A stretch of DNA of 64,000 nt from Pseudomonas fluorescens (GTDB taxonomy: Bacteria > Pseudomonadota > Gammaproteobacteria > Pseudomonadales > Pseudomonadaceae), in contig NZ_CABVHK010000003.1 in NCBI RefSeq assembly GCF_902497785.1, positions 248,001 through 312,000 of the forward strand, written 5' to 3'. The position numbers were made by a program, and so were the translations under genes. Within the stretch, counting starts at the first letter, position 1. Every line of letters starts with the position of its first letter. The notes under the pieces were generated by a model. The model worked only from the letters and a program-made list of their open reading frames with translations, did no database searches and had not been told where the DNA came from. This document shows positions 27,256 to 36,353 of the stretch, piece by piece.

Positions 27256-27370
27256 AGATCAAAAGATCGCAGCCTCGCTTCGCTCGACAGCTCCTACCAC
27301 CCGAATCCTCGCGATCTTGGCGCCAACCCCATCCCGTAGGAGCTGACGAGCGAAGCGAGGCTGCGATCTT
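27256..27370. repeat. REP pair, family A variant
   Basis: Two inverted units in which the core CGAAGG is replaced by a longer self-complementary CGCTTCGCTCG / CGAGCGAAGCG stretch. They lie between two divergent genes and could affect the yaaA promoter. Confidence 0.85.
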
Positions 27371-27465
27371 GTTCCATGACACCACCGATCACCTATGACA
27401 CCCATAGCTGGAGTCAACAAGAACAACCCCCTAGAATCGCCCCCACGATTAAAGGAGACGACTTC

Positions 27466-28245
27466 ATGCTGATGGTGATTTCACCCGCCAAGACCCTCGA
27501 TTACGAAACACCGCCGGCGACCCAGCGCTTCACCCAGCCGCAGTACCTCGACCATTCCCAGGAGCTGATCCAGCAATTGCGCGACCTGACGCCGGCGCAG
27601 ATCAGCGAGCTGATGCACGTCTCCGACAAGATCGGCGGGCTAAACGCCGCGCGTTTCGGCAGCTGGACGCCCGCGTTCACCCCGGACAACGCCAAGCAGG
27701 CCCTGCTGGCTTTCAAAGGTGACGTCTATACCGGGCTGAATGCTCAAACCTTCAGCGAAGCGGACTTCGATTACGCCCAGCAGCACCTGCGCATGCTCTC
27801 CGGCCTTTATGGACTGCTGCGCCCACTGGACCTGATGCAACCCTATCGCCTGGAAATGGGCACCAAACTGCCCAACGCACGCGGCAAGGATTTGTATGCG
27901 TTCTGGGGTACGCGGATCAGTGAATGGCTGAACGAAGCCCTCGCCGATCAAGGCGATGACGTGCTGCTGAACCTGGCGTCCAACGAATATTTCTCGGCAG
28001 TGAAACGCAGCGCCCTGAATGCACGCATCATCAATACCGATTTCAAGGACCTGAAGAACGGCCAATACAAAATCATCAGCTTCTACGCGAAAAAGGCCCG
28101 CGGCATGATGAGCCGCTTTGTCATCGAAGAGCGCATCAACGACCCGGCCGCGCTCAAGCAGTTCGATGTTCAGGGCTATCGTTACAGCGCCGAGCAGTCA
28201 AAACCGGACAACCTGGTGTTCCTCCGCGACCACGCCCCGGAATAA
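27466..28245 (+). CDS. yaaA: Peroxide stress protein YaaA (DUF328)
   Basis: A 259-aa protein starting [14 protein letters not shown], the hallmark N-terminus of YaaA, with [24 protein letters not shown] near residue 110-130 and [11 protein letters not shown] near 205. YaaA lowers intracellular free iron and protects DNA during hydrogen peroxide stress in E. coli. AAAGGAGACG lies before the ATG at 27466; the longer frame is not supported. It is immediately upstream of the algD promoter region, on the same strand. Confidence 0.94.
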   Translation: MLMVISPAKTLDYETPPATQRFTQPQYLDHSQELIQQLRDLTPAQISELMHVSDKIGGLNAARFGSWTPAFTPDNAKQALLAFKGDVYTGLNAQTFSEADFDYAQQHLRMLSGLYGLLRPLDLMQPYRLEMGTKLPNARGKDLYAFWGTRISEWLNEALADQGDDVLLNLASNEYFSAVKRSALNARIINTDFKDLKNGQYKIISFYAKKARGMMSRFVIEERINDPAALKQFDVQGYRYSAEQSKPDNLVFLRDHAPE

Positions 28246-28256
28246 CGCACCGGTCT

Positions 28257-28288
28257 GGCGCACGACGTTGAATTGCCCGTCGTGCGCC
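28257..28288 (+). terminator. Stable hairpin after yaaA
   Basis: GGCGCACGACG and CGTCGTGCGCC form a perfect 11-bp stem with a 10-nt loop, 12 bases after the yaaA stop. There is no T run, so it is either a weak terminator or an mRNA-stabilising structure. Confidence 0.5.
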
Positions 28289-28395
28289 CACGTCCGATCG
28301 TCCAACAATCCCCGCCCCAATCGCCAAGCTCTTGGCGTCAACAATTCAACAGTCATTTACCTAACTTTAGTTTCACTCGACTGCGATCATTTTTT

Positions 28396-28511
28396 TCAGT
28401 AGTGGCACTTAAAAATTTTCTCAGTAGTGGCACAAAACTATCTCGCTTGCTTATAACCCCGTGTATCAAGGGTGAAACAGCAAGTGCCATCAAATTGAAA
28501 GCAGTGCCATC
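28396..28511. promoter_or_regulatory. Repeated GTGGCAC/GTGCCA sites in the algD upstream region
   Basis: TCAGTAGTGGCAC occurs at 28396-28408 and 28421-28433. AGTGCCATC, sharing the inverted core, occurs at 28483-28491 and 28503-28511. Repeated, oriented sites within 120 bases suggest binding by a regulator. algD of P. aeruginosa is controlled by AlgR, AlgB and AmrZ from upstream sites; which of these, if any, binds here cannot be told from sequence. Confidence 0.4.
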
Positions 28512-28557
28512 TTTTTCAATATTTCAAGAAATTTCAAGAATCGCGATGGGCGGACAG

Positions 28558-28584
28558 GAACTATGTCCAAATGCGTAGCTCATA
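28558..28584 (+). promoter_or_regulatory. Candidate AlgU (sigma-22) promoter of algD, distal
   Basis: GAACTA, 16 bases, TCATA resembles the AlgU consensus GAACTT-N16/17-TCTGA. It would give a leader of about 470 bases, comparable with the long algD leader known in P. aeruginosa. A second GAACTT at 28934-28939 has a perfect -35 but a poor -10 (TATTG after 17 bases). The rest of 28246-29066 shows no gene. Confidence 0.3.
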
Positions 28585-28933
28585 CCACCGGTAACGATTA
28601 TCTCTGAACATGTACGAGATAACTTACGCAGAGAAGTGATCCACCAAGCGAAGTTGTCACATTAACTTTGGCTAAATGATCCCTGATTTGGGCGATACCG
28701 GAAGGACAGGAGATAACGCACCATTACTTATCCCTACATGGCCAAGGCTGCGCCCCTATAAACGTGCTCTCCCGAGCACCCAACCGCTTGATTTACGGGC
28801 TATTGCCTGGCATTGAGCGCGCAAGACCCTTGCACGAATGACCTCTCACCAGAGGACTCGGCTGCATAACGGGGCACATCATAATAATAAGGCCTGGTTA
28901 CGCACACCTTGAGTGCACTTATTTAGACACTCG

Positions 28934-28961
28934 GAACTTTGTATGCCTGCACGCGGTATTG
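28934..28961 (+). promoter_or_regulatory. Candidate AlgU-type -35 element of algD, proximal
   Basis: The perfect GAACTT at 28934 is followed after 17 bases by TATTG, which fits the sigma-22 -10 box poorly. It lies 133 bases upstream of the algD start. Confidence 0.3.
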
Positions 28962-29066
28962 CGGCGCCTGCCAGCTGCACTTCCGAATGCACTACGACTG
29001 CTGAACACCCTTAACTCCGGCCATGTAATGGCTGAATACAGTTTTGATTAACGAGAGGTAAATGCG

Positions 29067-30383
29067 ATGCGCATCAGCATATTTGGTTTGGGTTACGTCG
29101 GTGCAGTCTGTGCCGGTTGCCTGTCTGCACGGGGCCATGACGTCGTTGGCGTCGATGTCGCCAAAGACAAGATCGACATGATCAATTCCGGCAAGTCGCC
29201 GATCGTTGAACCGGGTCTGGGCGAGCTTCTGGCCAAGGGTATCGAGACCGGCAAATTGCGCGGTACGACCAACTTCGCCGAAGCGATTCGCGACACCGAC
29301 CTGTCGATGATCTGCGTCGGTACGCCGAGCAAGAAGAACGGCGATCTGGAACTCAACTACATCGAAGCGGTGTGCCGCGAGATTGGTTTTGTTCTGCGTG
29401 ACAAGACCACCCGCCACACCATCGTAGTGCGCAGCACCGTTTTGCCGGGCACGGTCGCAAACGTTGTCATCCCGATTCTCGAAGACTGCTCCGGCAAGAA
29501 AGCCGGCGTTGACTTCGGTGTTGCGGTCAACCCTGAGTTCCTGCGTGAAAGCACCGCGATCGCCGACTACGACCTGCCTCCGATGACCGTCATCGGCGAA
29601 TTCGACAAGGCCTCCGGTGATGTTCTGCAATCGCTGTACGAAGAACTCGACGCACCGATCATCCGCAAGGACATCGCCGTTGCCGAAATGATCAAGTACA
29701 CCTGCAACGTGTGGCACGCCACCAAGGTGACCTTCGCCAACGAGATCGGCAACATCGCCAAGGCGTGCGGCGTCGATGGTCGCGAAGTGATGGAAGTGGT
29801 TTGCCAGGACAAGACCCTGAACCTGTCCCAGTACTACATGCGCCCAGGCTTCGCGTTCGGCGGCTCGTGCCTGCCGAAAGACGTTCGCGCCCTGACCTAC
29901 CGCGCTGGCGCCCTGGACGTGGAATCGCCGCTGCTGAACTCGCTGATGCGCAGCAACGAATCCCAGGTGCAGAACGCCTTCGACATCGTTTCCAGCCACG
30001 ACAAACGCAAAGTCGCCCTGCTGGGCCTGAGCTTCAAGGCCGGCACCGATGACCTGCGCGAAAGCCCGCTGGTTGATCTGGCAGAAATGCTGATCGGCAA
30101 AGGCTACGACCTGAGCATCTACGACGCCAACGTCGAATACGCCCGCGTCCACGGCGCGAATAAGGATTACATCGAGTCGAAGATTCCTCACGTCTCGTCC
30201 TTGCTCAACTCCAACTTCGACGAAGTGATCAACAACTCCGACGTGATCATCCTCGGCAACCGTGACGAGAAATTCCGCGCCTTGGCGCAGAACGCTCCGC
30301 ACGGCAAGCAAGTGATCGACCTGGTGGGCTTCATGTCCAAAGCCACCAGCGTCAGCGGCCGCACCGAAGGCATCTGCTGGTAA
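29067..30383 (+). CDS. algD: GDP-mannose 6-dehydrogenase
   Basis: A 438-aa enzyme with an N-terminal NAD-binding Rossmann motif (GLGYVGAVCAG) and the catalytic cysteine C268 in FGGSCLPKD, the same number as in P. aeruginosa AlgD. It oxidises GDP-mannose to GDP-mannuronate, the committed and limiting step of alginate synthesis. It is the first gene of the alginate operon, and expression should be set by the long upstream region. A very stable hairpin follows its stop codon, and a REP pair separates it from alg8. Confidence 0.98.
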   Translation: MRISIFGLGYVGAVCAGCLSARGHDVVGVDVAKDKIDMINSGKSPIVEPGLGELLAKGIETGKLRGTTNFAEAIRDTDLSMICVGTPSKKNGDLELNYIEAVCREIGFVLRDKTTRHTIVVRSTVLPGTVANVVIPILEDCSGKKAGVDFGVAVNPEFLRESTAIADYDLPPMTVIGEFDKASGDVLQSLYEELDAPIIRKDIAVAEMIKYTCNVWHATKVTFANEIGNIAKACGVDGREVMEVVCQDKTLNLSQYYMRPGFAFGGSCLPKDVRALTYRAGALDVESPLLNSLMRSNESQVQNAFDIVSSHDKRKVALLGLSFKAGTDDLRESPLVDLAEMLIGKGYDLSIYDANVEYARVHGANKDYIESKIPHVSSLLNSNFDEVINNSDVIILGNRDEKFRALAQNAPHGKQVIDLVGFMSKATSVSGRTEGICW

Positions 30384-30438
30384 CACAGGAGCTGTGCGTC
30401 GCCGCGCTGTAACTGCGCGGCGACGCATTGCAACTGTG
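30383..30438 (+). other. Stable two-part hairpin between algD and alg8
   Basis: A perfect 13-bp stem, TGCGTCGCCGCGC / GCGCGGCGACGCA, with a 7-nt loop sits inside an outer ACACAG/CTGTGT pairing directly after the algD stop. No T run follows, so termination is unlikely to be complete. It may protect the algD message or set the ratio of algD to the distal genes. Confidence 0.6.
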
Positions 30439-30448
30439 TGAACACGAC

Positions 30449-30544
30449 GTAGGAGCTGCCGAGAGAAACGAGGCTGCGATCTTTCCGGGCTCAGTTGAAT
30501 CCCAAGCGAAAGATCAAAAGATCGCAGCCTTCGGCAGCTCCTAC
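30449..30544. repeat. REP pair, family A (inverted), inside the alginate operon
   Basis: Two facing units; the left one is a variant with GAGAGAAACGAGG replacing the usual core. They lie between algD and alg8. Confidence 0.88.
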
Positions 30545-30628
30545 AGGTTCACCGGTGACATTACGGTGTTTGTAAGCCTGCCTTAACCCCATCGGGCCAC
30601 CCCACAGGCTCGCCCGAGATCGAGACGG

Positions 30629-32119
30629 ATGCAGATTATGCACAGGCTAAAGCACGGCCTACTTCAGGCCGCCGGTTGGCTGTTTTACCTGATTTTATTG
30701 ATGGGCCTCGCCATGGCGCTGCCTACGTCCACATTCGACGCCGAGTCGAAGGACTTTATTTTTCTGATCGGTTTCGTCGGTATCTGGCGTTACTCGATGG
30801 GTGCCACGCACTTTCTGCGCGGCATGCTGTTTCTGTACGTGGTCTACCCGCACCTGCGGCGCAAAGTGCGCAAGCTGGGTAAAGCGGCAGACCCGTCCCA
30901 CGTGTTCCTGATGGTCACCAGTTTCCGCATCGACGCGCTGACCACCGCACAGGTCTACAGCTCGGTAATTCGCGAAGCGATCGACTGCGGCCTGCCGACC
31001 ACTGTGGTCTGCTCGATCGTGGAAATGTCCGATGAACTGCTGGTGAAAAGCCTCTGGTCGCGGATGAATCCACCGGAGCGCGTCAAGCTCGACTTCGTGC
31101 GCATTCCCGGCACCGGCAAACGCGATGGCCTGGCTTATGGCTTCCGCGCGATCTCGCGGCACATGCCGGATGACCGTGCAGTGGTCGCCGTAGTCGATGG
31201 CGACACCGTGCTCGCCGAAGGCGTGGTACTCAAGACCGTGCCGTGGTTCCAGCTGTTCAGCAACGTCGGCGGCCTGACCACCAACGAGTTCTGCGAAGTG
31301 CGCGGCGGCTACATCATGAGCGAGTGGCACAAACTGCGCTTCGCCCAGCGCCACATCAACATGTGCTCGATGGCGTTGTCCAAGCGCGTATTGACCATGA
31401 CCGGCCGCATGTCGGTGTTCCGCGCCACCGTGGTCACCGACCCGGACTTCATCGCCGACGTCGAAAGCGACTCGCTGCAACACTGGCGCCTGGGTCGCTT
31501 CAAGTTCCTGACCGGTGATGACAAGTCGAGCTGGTTCAGCCTGATGCGCCTGGGCTACGACACGTTCTACGTGCCGGACGCGGCGATCCACACCGTGGAA
31601 CACCCGCCGGAAAAAAGCTTCATCAAGGCCAGTCGCAAACTGATGTTCCGCTGGTACGGCAACAACCTGCGCCAGAACGCTCGGGCACTGGGCCTGGGGA
31701 TGAAACGCCTCGGTTTGTTCACCTCGGTGGTGCTGTTCGATCAGCGCGTGTCGATGTGGACATCACTGCTGGGCCTGACCGTGGCGATCATCGCGTCGTT
31801 CAAGTACGGCACCGCGTTCATCCTGGTTTACCTGCTGTGGATCGGCATCACCCGCCTGATCCTGACGCTGCTGCTGTCCTGCTCCGGTCACAAGATCGGC
31901 CCGGCCTACCCGGCGATTCTTTATTACAACCAGATCGTCGGCGCGCTGGTGAAGATCTACGTGTTCTTCCGCCTCGACCAACAATCCTGGACTCGCCAGG
32001 ACACCAAACTGACCCGTGATCTCGCCAGCTTTCAACGTTGGTTCAACACTTGGTCGTCTCGGACCATGACCTTCTCCGCCGGCAGCATTTTTGTCGCCGT
32101 GCTGCTGATGATGGTCTGA
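30629..32119 (+). CDS. alg8: Alginate polymerase, GT2 glycosyltransferase Alg8
   Basis: A 496-aa inner-membrane protein with two N-terminal and several C-terminal transmembrane helices around a GT2 catalytic domain. The domain contains VVDGDTVL (DxD-type nucleotide-sugar binding), an acidic VESDSLQHW stretch, TGDDKSSW and a [11 protein letters not shown] motif like the RW motif of processive synthases. It polymerises GDP-mannuronate into polymannuronate and needs Alg44 with c-di-GMP. Either ATG, at 30629 or 30638, could be the start. A 36-base gap leads to alg44. Confidence 0.97.
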   Translation: MQIMHRLKHGLLQAAGWLFYLILLMGLAMALPTSTFDAESKDFIFLIGFVGIWRYSMGATHFLRGMLFLYVVYPHLRRKVRKLGKAADPSHVFLMVTSFRIDALTTAQVYSSVIREAIDCGLPTTVVCSIVEMSDELLVKSLWSRMNPPERVKLDFVRIPGTGKRDGLAYGFRAISRHMPDDRAVVAVVDGDTVLAEGVVLKTVPWFQLFSNVGGLTTNEFCEVRGGYIMSEWHKLRFAQRHINMCSMALSKRVLTMTGRMSVFRATVVTDPDFIADVESDSLQHWRLGRFKFLTGDDKSSWFSLMRLGYDTFYVPDAAIHTVEHPPEKSFIKASRKLMFRWYGNNLRQNARALGLGMKRLGLFTSVVLFDQRVSMWTSLLGLTVAIIASFKYGTAFILVYLLWIGITRLILTLLLSCSGHKIGPAYPAILYYNQIVGALVKIYVFFRLDQQSWTRQDTKLTRDLASFQRWFNTWSSRTMTFSAGSIFVAVLLMMV

Positions 32120-32155
32120 CCGCCCCCTTATTGAATTAACCAGGAAATCGCCCTT

Positions 32156-33325
32156 ATGAATACCGCCGTCAACGCCAACGTAGTGCATGAATCTGAAGCC
32201 CAGCGCCAACACGCCCGAGTGAAAATCCCGGCCAAGCTGCGCTTCTTCGGTCCTGACCGGACCCCGGTTGAAGCCCGGGTACTCGACCTCTCCGCTGGCG
32301 GCCTGGCGTTCAACGCCGGTCAGCTGCCGCTGAAGGTCGGCGACGTACACAAGGCTCGCCTGCAATTCGTCATCGACAACCTCGGCTTGGCCATGGACGT
32401 GGAGCTGCAAGTGCGCTCCATCGACCGCCCGACCGGTCGTATCGGTTGCCAGTTCCAGAACCTGGAACCCCAAGACATTTCCACCCTGCGTCACCTGATC
32501 ACCTCTCACCTGGCCGGCGACATCGTCAGCATGGGTGAAGTGCTGGCGACCCTGCAGCGCGACAACTTCACCAAGGCACGCAAGATGAAGGACGGCGGCC
32601 ACGGCATGACCCCGTTCGGTCGTCTGCGTGCAGTGACGTTCAGCCTGGCGATTTTCCTCGTCGGCCTGGCGGCGTTCGGTTTCATTTTCAAGTCGGTGTA
32701 CGGCATGTACTTCGTCAGCCACGCACAGGCCGGTCTGGTCAGCGTGCCGGGCATGAACATCACCATGCCGCGTGACGGCACCGTGCAGAGCCTGGTGAAA
32801 GCCGACGGCATCGCGGCCAAAGGCGCCCCGCTGGCGACCTTCAGCACCAGCATGCTCGACGTGCTCAAGGGTCATCTGGACGAAGACCAGTTGCAACCGG
32901 CCAAGGTTGAAGAACTGTTCGGCAAGCAAATGACCGGCACCCTGACCTCGCCGTGCGATTGCACCGTGGCGCAGCAAATGGTTGGCGACGGTCAGTACGC
33001 CAGCAAAGGCGACGTGATCTTCCAGCTGGTGCCGCGTAACAGCGAAGCCAACGTCGAAGCGCGCTTCACCTATCGCCAGTTCGCTGACGTGCTGCCAGGC
33101 AGTTCGGTGCGCTTCCAGATCGCCGGTGAAGACAAATCCCGCACCGGCAAGATCGTCAGCAGCACCAGCCTGAAAAGCGCCGACCTGTCGTCCGACATTC
33201 GCGTGCTGATCCAGCCTGACGAGCCGCTGGACAGCAAGTACGCCGGTCGCCCGGTTGAAGTGAACAGCGACCGTGGCCCGAACCTGAACTGGCTGATCGA
33301 CAAAGCCATGGCTTCCGGTCTTTAA
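32156..33325 (+). CDS. alg44: Alginate c-di-GMP receptor and copolymerase Alg44
   Basis: A 389-aa protein with an N-terminal cytoplasmic PilZ domain (R17-x3-R21 and D44-L-S-A-G-G49, the c-di-GMP binding residues, at the same positions as in P. aeruginosa). One transmembrane helix follows near residue 160-180 (FSLAIFLVGLAAFGFIF), then a periplasmic HlyD-like domain. It activates Alg8 when bound to c-di-GMP and links the polymerase to the periplasmic complex. Confidence 0.97.
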   Translation: MNTAVNANVVHESEAQRQHARVKIPAKLRFFGPDRTPVEARVLDLSAGGLAFNAGQLPLKVGDVHKARLQFVIDNLGLAMDVELQVRSIDRPTGRIGCQFQNLEPQDISTLRHLITSHLAGDIVSMGEVLATLQRDNFTKARKMKDGGHGMTPFGRLRAVTFSLAIFLVGLAAFGFIFKSVYGMYFVSHAQAGLVSVPGMNITMPRDGTVQSLVKADGIAAKGAPLATFSTSMLDVLKGHLDEDQLQPAKVEELFGKQMTGTLTSPCDCTVAQQMVGDGQYASKGDVIFQLVPRNSEANVEARFTYRQFADVLPGSSVRFQIAGEDKSRTGKIVSSTSLKSADLSSDIRVLIQPDEPLDSKYAGRPVEVNSDRGPNLNWLIDKAMASGL

Positions 33326-33334
33326 GCAGAGGAC

Positions 33335-34846
33335 ATGCCCGTGACCATTATCAGTCTCCTGAAAACGCCACGAACCCTGTGGGAGCGGGCTTGCCCGCGA
33401 TGGGATCACTGCGGTGTTTCTGATAAACCGCATCAAGCGAATCGCTGGCAAGCCAGCTCCCACAGGGGTCATGTGGTGTGCGCACTGGCGTTGGCTATCA
33501 GCCTCAGCGGTTGCGTCGGCCTGCCCGACCAGCGTCTGGCCAATGAAGCGCTCAAGCGCGGCGACACCGCGCTGGCGCAGCAGAATTACAAGCAACTGGC
33601 CGACCTCGGTTACAGCGAAGCGCAAGTGGGCCTCGCCGATATCCAGGTCGACAGCCGCGACCCGGCGCAGGTCAAGCAGGCCGAGGCGACTTATCGCGCC
33701 GCGGCCGACGTCTCGCCGCGAGCGCAGGCTCGTCTGGGTCGCCTGTTGGTGGCCAAACCCGGCGCCACCGAAGCGGAACACCACGAAGCCGAAGGCCTGT
33801 TGAAAAAAGCCTCGGCCAATGGCGAAGGCAACACGCTGATCCCGCTGGCCATGCTGTACCTGCAATACCCGCACAGTTTCCCCAACGTCAACGCGCAACA
33901 GCAAATCAGCCAATGGCGCGCCGAAGGCAAACCGGAAGCCGGTCTGGCCCAGGTGCTGCTGTATCGCACCCAAGGCACTTACGACCAGCACCTGGACGAA
34001 GTCGAAACCATCTGCAAAGCCGCGCTGAACACCACCGACATCTGCTACGTCGAGCTGGCCACGGTTTATCAGAAACAAGCCAAACCAGAGCAGCAAGCCG
34101 AGCTGATCAAGCAGATGCAAGCGGCACACAGCCGCGGCACCGTTTCCGCTCAGCGCGTGGACAGTGTGGCGCGCGTACTCGGCGATGCAAGCCTGGGCAA
34201 GACCGACGAGAAAACCGCTCAGTCGCTGCTCGAAGACATCGCTCCGGGCTACCCCGCTTCGTGGGTCAGCCTCGCGCAATTGCTCTACGACTTCCCGGAA
34301 CTCGGCGACGTCGACACGATGATGAAGTATCTCGACAACGGTCGCGCCGCTGACCAGCCGCGTGCCGAACTGTTGCTCGGCAAGCTGTACTACGAAGGCA
34401 AAATGGTGCCGGCCGACGCCAAGGCCGCTGAGGAACATTTCCAGAAAGCCGTCGGCAGAGAAGTCGCCGCCGATTACTACCTCGGCCAGATCTACCGCCG
34501 TGGTTACCTGGGCAAGGTTTACTCGCAGAAAGCCCTGGATCACTTGCTGACCGCTGCGCGCAACGGCCAGAACAGCGCCGACTTCGCCATCGCCCAGCTG
34601 TTTTCCCAAGGCAAGGGCACCAAGCCCAATCCGCTGAACGCCTACGTGTTCAGCCAATTGGCCAAGGCCCAGAACACTCCGCAAGCCACCGAGCTTGCAC
34701 AAACACTTGAAGCCCAACTGCCGCCTGCCCAGCTCGCCGAGGCCCAACGCCTGTTGAAACAAGAACAGGCCGTTCGAGGTGCCTTGAGCCAGAACACGCT
34801 GGAACTGCACGCCCTGCAAGAAGAAGACGGCGAGGAATCCCTATGA
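33335..34846 (+). CDS. algK: Alginate lipoprotein AlgK with a REP pair in its signal-peptide region
   Basis: An outer-membrane lipoprotein rich in Sel1/TPR-like repeats that assembles the export complex with AlgE and AlgX. The family match begins at [16 protein letters not shown] and covers the rest. The lipobox is ISLSGC, lipidated Cys at residue 60 of the 503-aa frame. Residues about 14-45 are encoded by a family B REP pair (33375-33467, 93 bases, so in frame). Without it the N-terminus would be a normal lipoprotein signal. The real start may be the ATG at 33335, giving an unusually long hydrophilic extension, or the GTG at 33473, which has AGGGG upstream and would give [14 protein letters not shown]. 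Confidence 0.9.
   Translation: MPVTIISLLKTPRTLWERACPRWDHCGVSDKPHQANRWQASSHRGHVVCALALAISLSGCVGLPDQRLANEALKRGDTALAQQNYKQLADLGYSEAQVGLADIQVDSRDPAQVKQAEATYRAAADVSPRAQARLGRLLVAKPGATEAEHHEAEGLLKKASANGEGNTLIPLAMLYLQYPHSFPNVNAQQQISQWRAEGKPEAGLAQVLLYRTQGTYDQHLDEVETICKAALNTTDICYVELATVYQKQAKPEQQAELIKQMQAAHSRGTVSAQRVDSVARVLGDASLGKTDEKTAQSLLEDIAPGYPASWVSLAQLLYDFPELGDVDTMMKYLDNGRAADQPRAELLLGKLYYEGKMVPADAKAAEEHFQKAVGREVAADYYLGQIYRRGYLGKVYSQKALDHLLTAARNGQNSADFAIAQLFSQGKGTKPNPLNAYVFSQLAKAQNTPQATELAQTLEAQLPPAQLAEAQRLLKQEQAVRGALSQNTLELHALQEEDGEESL
33375..33467. repeat. REP pair, family B, inside the algK frame
   Basis: CTGTGGGAGCGGGCTTGCCC and an inverted TCGCTGGCAAGCCAGCTCCC unit face each other across 42 bases. 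Its 93-base length keeps the algK frame open. Confidence 0.92.
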
Positions 34847-36327
34847 AGCTCAATCCATTTGTGCAGGCCGGCATTGGTCTGACGTTCGCTTTGCTGTGGT
34901 CTTGCCCGACGCTGGCGGCATTGACCGACACCAAGAACTACGGTCTGGACGTGAAAATCACCGGCCAGTCCGAAGACGACCGTGACCTCGGCACCGCCAG
35001 TGGCGGCGACGTCAGCGGCGTCGGTCTCGACCTGCGTCCATGGGTCTATGGCGAGCGCGGCGCGTGGAGCGCCTACGCCATGGGTCAGGCCGTGACGGCC
35101 ACCGACATCATCGAAACCGACACCTTGCAGCAGTCCGACAACGACCCGAATCAGACCACCGAAAACAGTGATCGCAAGACCAAGAAAAACTACCTGGCGA
35201 TGCGTGAATTCTGGGTTGGCTACAGCGGCCTCACGCCGTACCCGGGCGAGCAGTTGAAGCTGGGCCGTCAACGTCTGCGCAATGACGACGGCCAATGGCG
35301 CGACACCAACATCGAAGCCCTGAACTGGACCTTCGACACCACCCTGCTGCGCGCCAACGTCGGTGTCGCCGAACGTTTCAGCGAATACCGCACCGACCTG
35401 AAAGAACTGGCGCCGAAGGACAAGGATCGCCTGCACGCCTACGCCGATGCGGCGTATCAGTGGACCCCGGGCAACTGGGTTGGCGTTCGCGGTCACCACA
35501 CCCACGACGATGGCAAGCTCGATTATCCGGTGCCGGGCGAGCTCGGCGATTCCCTGGACAAGAAACAGAACGGTGACATCAGCTGGCTCGGCCTCACCGC
35601 TGACAGCGATGCGTATAACTATCGCAACACCAACACCGTCAACTACTGGGGCAGCATCACCGGTATGAGCGGCGACACCGACAAGGTGAATAACCTCAAG
35701 GCCGACGGCACCGCTCCCGATGAAGCCAAGCGCGGCGAAGACCTCAACGGCTGGGCCACCGATATCGGTGTGCGCCTGCGCCTCGATCCGCAATGGCAAG
35801 TCGGTGCCGCCTATGCCCGTGCCAGCGCCGACTACCAACAGAACGGCCTGGAAAGCAACCGTTCGAACTACACCGGTACCCGCTCGCGAGTGCATCGTTT
35901 CGGTGAAGCGTTCCGCGGTGAAACGAGCAACATGCAAACCGCTACGTTGTTCGGTTCGTGGATGCTCAACGACGAATACGACGCCAGTTTGATCTACCAC
36001 AAATTCTGGCGCGTCGACAGCAACAAGCCGGTCGGCAGCAATGGCATCAATGCCGTCGATAACGAAACCGACGCCAACGACAACATCATCTCCAGCACCT
36101 CTCTGCAGCTGGAAGATGGCAAAAAAGACCTCGGTCAGGAAATGGACCTCGTGGTCACCAAATACTTCAAGCAAGGCCTGTTGCCTGCCGCGCTGAGCCA
36201 ATCGATCGATGAGCCTTCGGCCCTCGTGCGTTTGCGTGGCGGTGTATTCAAGCCGGGCGATGCCTACGGCAAAGAAGTCGATTCGTACATGCACCGCGCG
36301 TTTGTCGACGTGATCTGGCGCTTCTGA
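34843..36327 (+). CDS. algE: Alginate outer-membrane porin AlgE
   Basis: A 494-aa beta-barrel secretin-like porin for alginate. A signal peptide ([26 protein letters not shown]) is followed by alternating amphipathic strands, many Arg, Asp and Glu residues, and a C-terminal Phe (DVIWRF) recognised by the BAM machinery. Its ATG overlaps the algK stop as ATGA, so translation is coupled. Length is near that of the P. aeruginosa protein. Confidence 0.97.
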   Translation: MKLNPFVQAGIGLTFALLWSCPTLAALTDTKNYGLDVKITGQSEDDRDLGTASGGDVSGVGLDLRPWVYGERGAWSAYAMGQAVTATDIIETDTLQQSDNDPNQTTENSDRKTKKNYLAMREFWVGYSGLTPYPGEQLKLGRQRLRNDDGQWRDTNIEALNWTFDTTLLRANVGVAERFSEYRTDLKELAPKDKDRLHAYADAAYQWTPGNWVGVRGHHTHDDGKLDYPVPGELGDSLDKKQNGDISWLGLTADSDAYNYRNTNTVNYWGSITGMSGDTDKVNNLKADGTAPDEAKRGEDLNGWATDIGVRLRLDPQWQVGAAYARASADYQQNGLESNRSNYTGTRSRVHRFGEAFRGETSNMQTATLFGSWMLNDEYDASLIYHKFWRVDSNKPVGSNGINAVDNETDANDNIISSTSLQLEDGKKDLGQEMDLVVTKYFKQGLLPAALSQSIDEPSALVRLRGGVFKPGDAYGKEVDSYMHRAFVDVIWRF

Positions 36328-36353
36328 TGCGAACCGCGAAGGGAGTGCCCGAC

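Noticed and set aside
28273-28578. A 101-codon plus-strand frame upstream of algD
   Set aside because: No ribosome site, no recognisable domain, and it overlaps the repeated regulatory-looking sites.
28992-30428. A 478-codon minus-strand frame opposite algD
   Set aside because: Shadow of algD; composition unlike real proteins of this genome.
31763-34819. A 1018-codon open frame on the minus strand opposite alg8, alg44 and algK
   Set aside because: It mirrors strongly coding plus-strand genes in GC-rich DNA, has low-complexity composition and no ribosome site or family resemblance.
34642-36294. A 550-codon minus-strand frame opposite algE
   Set aside because: It is an antisense shadow of algE with no domain and no start signals.
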